Source: JANOGU01 sp964499865
GTDB taxonomy: Bacteria; Pseudomonadota; Alphaproteobacteria; Rhodobacterales; Rhodobacteraceae
DNA length: 21,115 nucleotides
Assembly: GCA_964499865.1 (NCBI GenBank)
Contig: CAZCPY010000048.1
Location: 1 to 21,115, forward strand
Reading direction: 5' to 3'
Positions 17,761 through 21,115 of this stretch are shown in pieces. Position 1 is the first letter of the stretch. Each line of letters starts with the position of its first letter. A program made the position numbers and the translations under genes. Under the pieces are notes generated by a model, which saw only the letters and a list, made by a program, of their open reading frames with translations, ran no database searches and was not told where the DNA came from.

Positions 17761-18414
17761 ATGGCGTTGGCGATGCGGCGGGTCTCGAAGGCGCGGCTCC
17801 GGGCCGAACTGGGGCTGTTCTACGGCCTGGTGCCGCTGGCGATTGCCGTCTTCCTGCCCGCCTCGACCATGTTCCCCGCGCTGTTCGCGCTGACCGCGGC
17901 GGGGGCGGGGCTGCTGCACCTGACCCCGGGCTTCCGCTGGGGGGACCTGGTCCGGGGCGGGGTCGACCCGCGCCTGCTTGCCGCCTTTGCCGCGGTCACC
18001 CTTGCCGGCGCGCTGGCGGTGTCGTGGTGGACGACGGGGGGACGGCCGCTTGCCTTCGCCGCCGCCAACCCGGGCCTGATGCTGGCCATCGCGGTCTTCT
18101 ACCCCTGGCTCAGCGCCCTGCCGCAGGAAGTGGTCTTCCGCGCGCTGTGGTTCCGCCGCTATGACGCGCTGCTGCCCGGCGGCTGGCCGGGGATCGTGCT
18201 GAACGCTGCCGTGTTTTCGTTCGCGCACCTGATGTACTGGAGCTGGATCGTCGCCGCGATGACCTTTGCCGGCGGGCTGGCCTTCGCCTGGGCCTATGTG
18301 CGGCGGGGGTCGTTCCCGCTGGCGGTGGCGCTGCACGCGGTGGCGGGGGTGATCGTGTTTGCCCTGGGGCTGGGGATGTTCTTCTACTCCGGCAGCGTGG
18401 CGCGACCGTTCTAG
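17761..18414 (+). CDS. CPBP-family (Abi/Rce1-like) intramembrane protein
   Basis: The 217-residue polytopic membrane protein has the layout of CPBP intramembrane metalloproteases. Motif 1 appears as Q122-E123-VVF-R127 (usual form EExxxR). Motif 2 is FSFAHL with H156 and motif 3 has H192 in ALHAVAG. The first glutamate of motif 1 is replaced by Gln, so catalysis is in doubt. Roles in the family range from protein processing to bacteriocin immunity, and none can be assigned here. ATG 17761 follows the C-tract by 35 nt; an ATG at 17773 is possible. No clear Shine-Dalgarno sequence is seen. pabB follows 55 nt downstream. Confidence 0.82.
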   Translation: MALAMRRVSKARLRAELGLFYGLVPLAIAVFLPASTMFPALFALTAAGAGLLHLTPGFRWGDLVRGGVDPRLLAAFAAVTLAGALAVSWWTTGGRPLAFAAANPGLMLAIAVFYPWLSALPQEVVFRALWFRRYDALLPGGWPGIVLNAAVFSFAHLMYWSWIVAAMTFAGGLAFAWAYVRRGSFPLAVALHAVAGVIVFALGLGMFFYSGSVARPF

Positions 18415-18469
18415 GCCCTGTCGCGGACGCACCTCGCAGGGGGTCCGGGGGCGTGCTAGGCCCTTTTCC

Positions 18470-19588
18470 ATGACGGTGATCCTCGAAAACGGGCCTCGGG
18501 GCCAGGCGGTGGGCTTCGGCCGCCCGGCCGAGGTGGTGGCCGCCTGGACGCCCGGCGACGTGGCCCCGGCGCTGGCGCGGCTGGATGCGGCGCGGGCGGC
18601 GGGGGCCTGGGTCGCCGGCGTGATCGCCTACGAGGCGGGCCTGGCGCTGGAGCCGCGGCTGCTGGCGCTTGCGCCCCGGCGCGCGCCGGCGCCGCTGCTG
18701 GCCTTCGGGGTCTTCGACGGGCCGGAGCTGCCGGGGGCATTGCCGGGGACGCAGGGCCTGTCCCTGACCGAGGCAGAGCCGCGGGTGACGCGGGCCGCCT
18801 ACGGCGCGGCCTTCGACCGGGTGGCGGGCTACATCGCGGCGGGCGACTGCTATCAGGTCAACCTGACGTTTCCGATGGATGCACGGCTGACCGGGGGCGA
18901 CGCGCTGGCGCTCTACGCCCGGCTTCAGGCGCGCGGCGCGGTGCGGCACGGCGGGTTTGTCGACCTCGGCGCAGGCCCCGCAGTGGTGTCGCGCAGCCCC
19001 GAGCTGTTCTTCGCCGTCGATGCCGCGGGCGCCATCCGCGCGCGGCCGATGAAGGGCACCGCGCCGCGCCACCCCGACCCGGCGGAGGACCGCCGCCTGG
19101 CGGCCGAACTCCACGACAGCCCCAAGGCGCGGGCCGAGAACCTGATGATCGTGGACCTTCTGCGCAACGACATCGGCCGCATCGCGCGGGTGGGGACGGT
19201 GCTGGTGCCCGAGCTTTATGCCGTCGAAAGCTTCGCCACCGTCCACCAGATGAGCTCGACCGTCACCGGCCGGCTTGCGGGCGCGCCGGGCATGGCGGGG
19301 CTGATGGCGGCGCTGTTCCCCTGCGGCAGCGTGACCGGCGCGCCCAAGATCCGCGCGATGGAAATCATCCGCGAGGTGGAACCGTTTCCCCGCGGCGCCT
19401 ATTGCGGGGCGATGGGGTGGATGGCGCCGGACGGGCGGGCGGCCTTTGCGGTCACCATCCGCACGCTGTCGGTGTTTGCGGACGGCGCGGTCGTGCTGAA
19501 CGTGGGCGGCGGCGTGGTGGCGGATTCCACGGCGCAGGGAGAGTGGGAGGAGGCGCTGTGGAAGGCGCGTTTCGCCAAGGGCTTCTAG
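18470..19588 (+). CDS. pabB: Aminodeoxychorismate synthase component I
   Basis: PabB converts chorismate, with ammonia from a glutaminase partner, to 4-amino-4-deoxychorismate on the way to folate. The 372-residue product is the short form without a glutaminase domain. Chorismate-binding signatures are GDCYQVNLTFPM, SRSPELFF, RPMKGTAPR with the active-site lysine, ENLMIVDLLRNDIGR, HQMSSTVTG and FPCGSVTGAPKIRAMEII. ATG 18470 was chosen because the upstream frame does not look coding and MTVILENGP is a plausible start. The last 31 bases overlap pabC. Confidence 0.93.
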   Translation: MTVILENGPRGQAVGFGRPAEVVAAWTPGDVAPALARLDAARAAGAWVAGVIAYEAGLALEPRLLALAPRRAPAPLLAFGVFDGPELPGALPGTQGLSLTEAEPRVTRAAYGAAFDRVAGYIAAGDCYQVNLTFPMDARLTGGDALALYARLQARGAVRHGGFVDLGAGPAVVSRSPELFFAVDAAGAIRARPMKGTAPRHPDPAEDRRLAAELHDSPKARAENLMIVDLLRNDIGRIARVGTVLVPELYAVESFATVHQMSSTVTGRLAGAPGMAGLMAALFPCGSVTGAPKIRAMEIIREVEPFPRGAYCGAMGWMAPDGRAAFAVTIRTLSVFADGAVVLNVGGGVVADSTAQGEWEEALWKARFAKGF

Positions 19589-20181
19589 AGGCGCCCGACA
19601 CCAGGCTGATCGAGACCCTGCGGCGCGACGGCACCGGCTATCCGTTTCTGGCGCTGCACATGGCGCGGCTGGAACGTGGCGCGCGCAGGCTTGGATTTCC
19701 CTGCGATGCCAATGCCCTGCGGCGCATCCTTGAAACCGTGCATGAACCTTGCCGCGTGCGGCTGACGCTGGCCCCGGACGGCGCGCCGGCGGTGGAAGCC
19801 GCCCCCCTGCCGCCCCCGGCTTCGGTCTGGCGCCTGGGCCTTGCGGTCGAACGGCTGGACCGCGCCGACCCCTGGCTGACCGTCAAGTCCACCCGCCGCG
19901 CCGCCTATGACGCGGCCCGCGCCGCGCTGGCCCCCGGCCTCGACGAGGCCCTGTTCCTGAACGACCGCGGCGAGGTCTGCGACGGCACGATCACCACCGT
20001 CTTCTTCGACCGCGGCGCGGGCCTGCGCACGCCGCCCCTGTCCTGCGGCCTTCTGCCCGGCGTGTTGCGCGCCGCGATGGCGGTGCCGGAGGAGGTGCTG
20101 ACGGCGGAAGACCTGCCCCGCGTCCGCCTTTGGGTCGGCAACGCCCTGCGCGGCCTGATCCCGGCGGTCTGGGCGGGCTGA
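19558..20181 (+). CDS. pabC: Aminotransferase class IV, probable 4-amino-4-deoxychorismate lyase
   Basis: PabC, a PLP enzyme, releases p-aminobenzoate and pyruvate from the PabB product. The start is taken as GTG 19558 (MEGAFRQGLLEAPDTRLIETLRRDG), with GGGAGGAGG about 5 nt before it, inside the end of pabB. This gives 207 residues, short for class IV but usual for this pabB-linked type. The PLP lysine is K110 (TVKSTRRAAYDAARA) and E139 lies in GEVCDGTITTVFF. LSCGLLPGVLR is the typical C-terminal loop. A branched-chain or D-amino-acid aminotransferase is less likely given the pabB linkage. Confidence 0.88.
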   Translation: MEGAFRQGLLEAPDTRLIETLRRDGTGYPFLALHMARLERGARRLGFPCDANALRRILETVHEPCRVRLTLAPDGAPAVEAAPLPPPASVWRLGLAVERLDRADPWLTVKSTRRAAYDAARAALAPGLDEALFLNDRGEVCDGTITTVFFDRGAGLRTPPLSCGLLPGVLRAAMAVPEEVLTAEDLPRVRLWVGNALRGLIPAVWAG

Positions 20182-20187
20182 GGCCCG

Positions 20188-20685
20188 TCAGGCGGGCCGC
20201 AGCGCGTCGGCGAAGGCGGACATGTCGGCCGAGGTTTCCTGTGCAGACCAGCGGTCGGGGTTCTCGTAGTCGAAGGACAGCTTCAGCCTGTAGTCCGGCC
20301 GGGTGATCTGCAGCAGGCATTGCAGCCAGGGCAGACCGTCCGGCGCCGCCGCCGCCATGGCCGCCCGCAGGTCCTCGATCGCGCGCGCGAACGGCTTGGA
20401 CATCACCAGCACGGTGTTGTCGAGGTCGGTCTGCGCGGTCCTGTCGCAGGCCGCGCGGCATAGCTCGCGCGCCTCTTTCGCGACCTCCTTGCCCGCCCGG
20501 TCCAGATCGGCGACGGCCTTTTCCATCGCCTTGAAGGCCGCGGCATTGCCCTTGCCAAGGCCCGCCTCGGCGCGCGCGTAGTCGTCGAGCGCGCGTTCGA
20601 ACAGGGGCCCGGATTTCTTCAGGCCCTGCGGCGCCTCCTTCTTCCACCAGGCGCGGGCAAGGACGATCCGGGTGCTGCTTTTCAC
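20188..20685 (-). CDS. Helical protein of unknown function
   Basis: The 165-residue soluble protein is Ala-, Lys- and Glu-rich and predicted by eye to be mostly helical. The N-terminal two-thirds has heptad-like charged stretches (KAMEKAVADLDRAGKEVAKEA), and the C-terminal part contains LPWLQCLLQITRPDYRLKLSFDYE. The start is taken as GTG 20685 (MKSSTRIVLARAWWKK), because GGGAGGG lies 7 nt upstream and the ATG 21 codons earlier gives a Pro-rich, unlikely N-terminus. I do not recognise a family. Codon ends are GC-rich like its neighbours. It converges on pabC with a 6-nt gap. Confidence 0.7.
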   Translation of the reverse strand: MKSSTRIVLARAWWKKEAPQGLKKSGPLFERALDDYARAEAGLGKGNAAAFKAMEKAVADLDRAGKEVAKEARELCRAACDRTAQTDLDNTVLVMSKPFARAIEDLRAAMAAAAPDGLPWLQCLLQITRPDYRLKLSFDYENPDRWSAQETSADMSAFADALRPA

Positions 20686-20821
20686 GGGCGGACCCTCCCG
20701 GTGGACGGCGGCGAACTGCGGTGGCGGAAGGCGGATGCGAACGGGCAAAAGCGTGGCTGACCGCCGCCCGGCCTGTCAAGCCGCCACCAGAGGTTGAGCG
20801 GACCGGCGCCCCTTGTCGGGT

Positions 20822-20887
20822 GGCGGGTCGGGCGGCGGGTCGGGCGGCGGGTCGGGCGGCGGGTCGGGCGGCGGGTCAGGCGGCGGC
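20822..20887. repeat. 12-bp tandem repeat, about five copies
   Basis: The unit GGGCGGCGGGTC is perfect at 20830, 20842, 20854 and 20866, with partial units on both sides. The last full unit runs into the stop codon of the 3-hydroxyacyl-CoA dehydrogenase gene. The repeat therefore sits at the 3' end of that gene and upstream of the 20685 gene's promoter region. Confidence 0.88.
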
Positions 20888-21115
20888 CCTGGCCGCCGCG
20901 CCCGGGTAGAAGGTCGCACCCGTGGCCGCCATGTCGAGCAGCATCTTCGGCGCGTGAAAGCGCGGGCCGAACTGCGCCGACAACTCGCGGCAGATCGCCA
21001 CCGCCTTGCCCGCGCCGATGATGTCCAGCCAGCCGAAGGGCCCGCCCGACCAGGGCGCGAAGCCCCAGCCCAGGATCGCGCCCACATCGCCCTCGCGGAT
21101 GTCGGTCAGCACGCC
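20876..21115 (-). CDS. 3-hydroxyacyl-CoA dehydrogenase / fatty-acid oxidation complex alpha subunit, C-terminal end (truncated by window edge)
   Basis: The visible 79 residues (GVLTDIREGDVGAILGWGFAPWSGG onward) match the C-terminal domain of FadB/FadJ-type multifunctional beta-oxidation proteins. In that domain GWGFAPWSGGPF and the following LDIIG helix are conserved. This part packs at the dehydrogenase dimer interface and holds no catalytic residue that I can check. It ends in a short Ala-rich tail (AAARAAA) whose TGA is embedded in a 12-bp tandem repeat. Whether it is FadB- or FadJ-like cannot be told from this fragment. Confidence 0.85.
   Translation of the reverse strand, partial: GVLTDIREGDVGAILGWGFAPWSGGPFGWLDIIGAGKAVAICRELSAQFGPRFHAPKMLLDMAATGATFYPGAAARAAA

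Noticed and set aside
20822..20887. Regular repeats as a CRISPR array
   Set aside because: Units are 12 bp, directly adjacent with no spacers, and no cas genes are present.

Overview
The window is high-GC DNA (about 70% or more, judged by eye) and looks like an alphaproteobacterial chromosome, most likely Rhodobacteraceae. The evidence is the phosphatidylcholine synthase, the xerC-DUF484 pair, the DUF1127 small protein, the ruvC-ruvA-ruvB order, the overlapping pabB-pabC pair, and protein sequences of that type. The genes are mostly housekeeping. The accessory content is a REP-associated transposase with its repeat pair, a family of 46-bp GC-rich repeats, and several low-complexity tracts. 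I did not find a new defence or mobile system.

Layout. Bases 2-118 hold the end of an unidentified + strand gene. They are followed by a repeat-filled gap and an EamA-type transporter (387-1220). A minus-strand cluster comes next, in the order fsa (transaldolase-like), DUF484, xerC, pcs (4242 down to 1217). A 10-N assembly gap separates fsa from DUF484. priA (4320-6506) diverges from fsa and is followed by prmA (6788-7651) and a one-helix membrane protein (7802-8161). A bidirectional terminator separates that gene from a convergent DUF1127 gene. ruvC, ruvA and ruvB run 8846-11158. Convergent to ruvB are a cysteine-rich exported protein and a DEAD-box RNA helicase, both minus. A RAYT transposase (13198-13656) ends inside its own REP hairpin pair, next to a less GC-rich 0.5-kb stretch. 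carB (17580-14200, minus) is separated by a 24-base C homopolymer from a divergent CPBP membrane protein, pabB and pabC. The window closes with a minus-strand helical protein and the C-terminal end of a fatty-acid-oxidation 3-hydroxyacyl-CoA dehydrogenase.

How the genes work together. PriA, RuvABC and XerC cover replication restart, Holliday-junction processing and chromosome dimer resolution. CarB feeds arginine and pyrimidine synthesis. PabB and PabC make p-aminobenzoate for folate. Pcs makes the membrane lipid phosphatidylcholine.

Most notable. One copy of the 46-bp repeat lies in frame inside carB and accounts for about 15 extra residues in the protein. Two other copies are exact inverted 46-mers 6.4 kb apart, and a fourth splits ruvA from ruvB. 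A C10-G-C24 tract sits between the divergent carB and CPBP genes.
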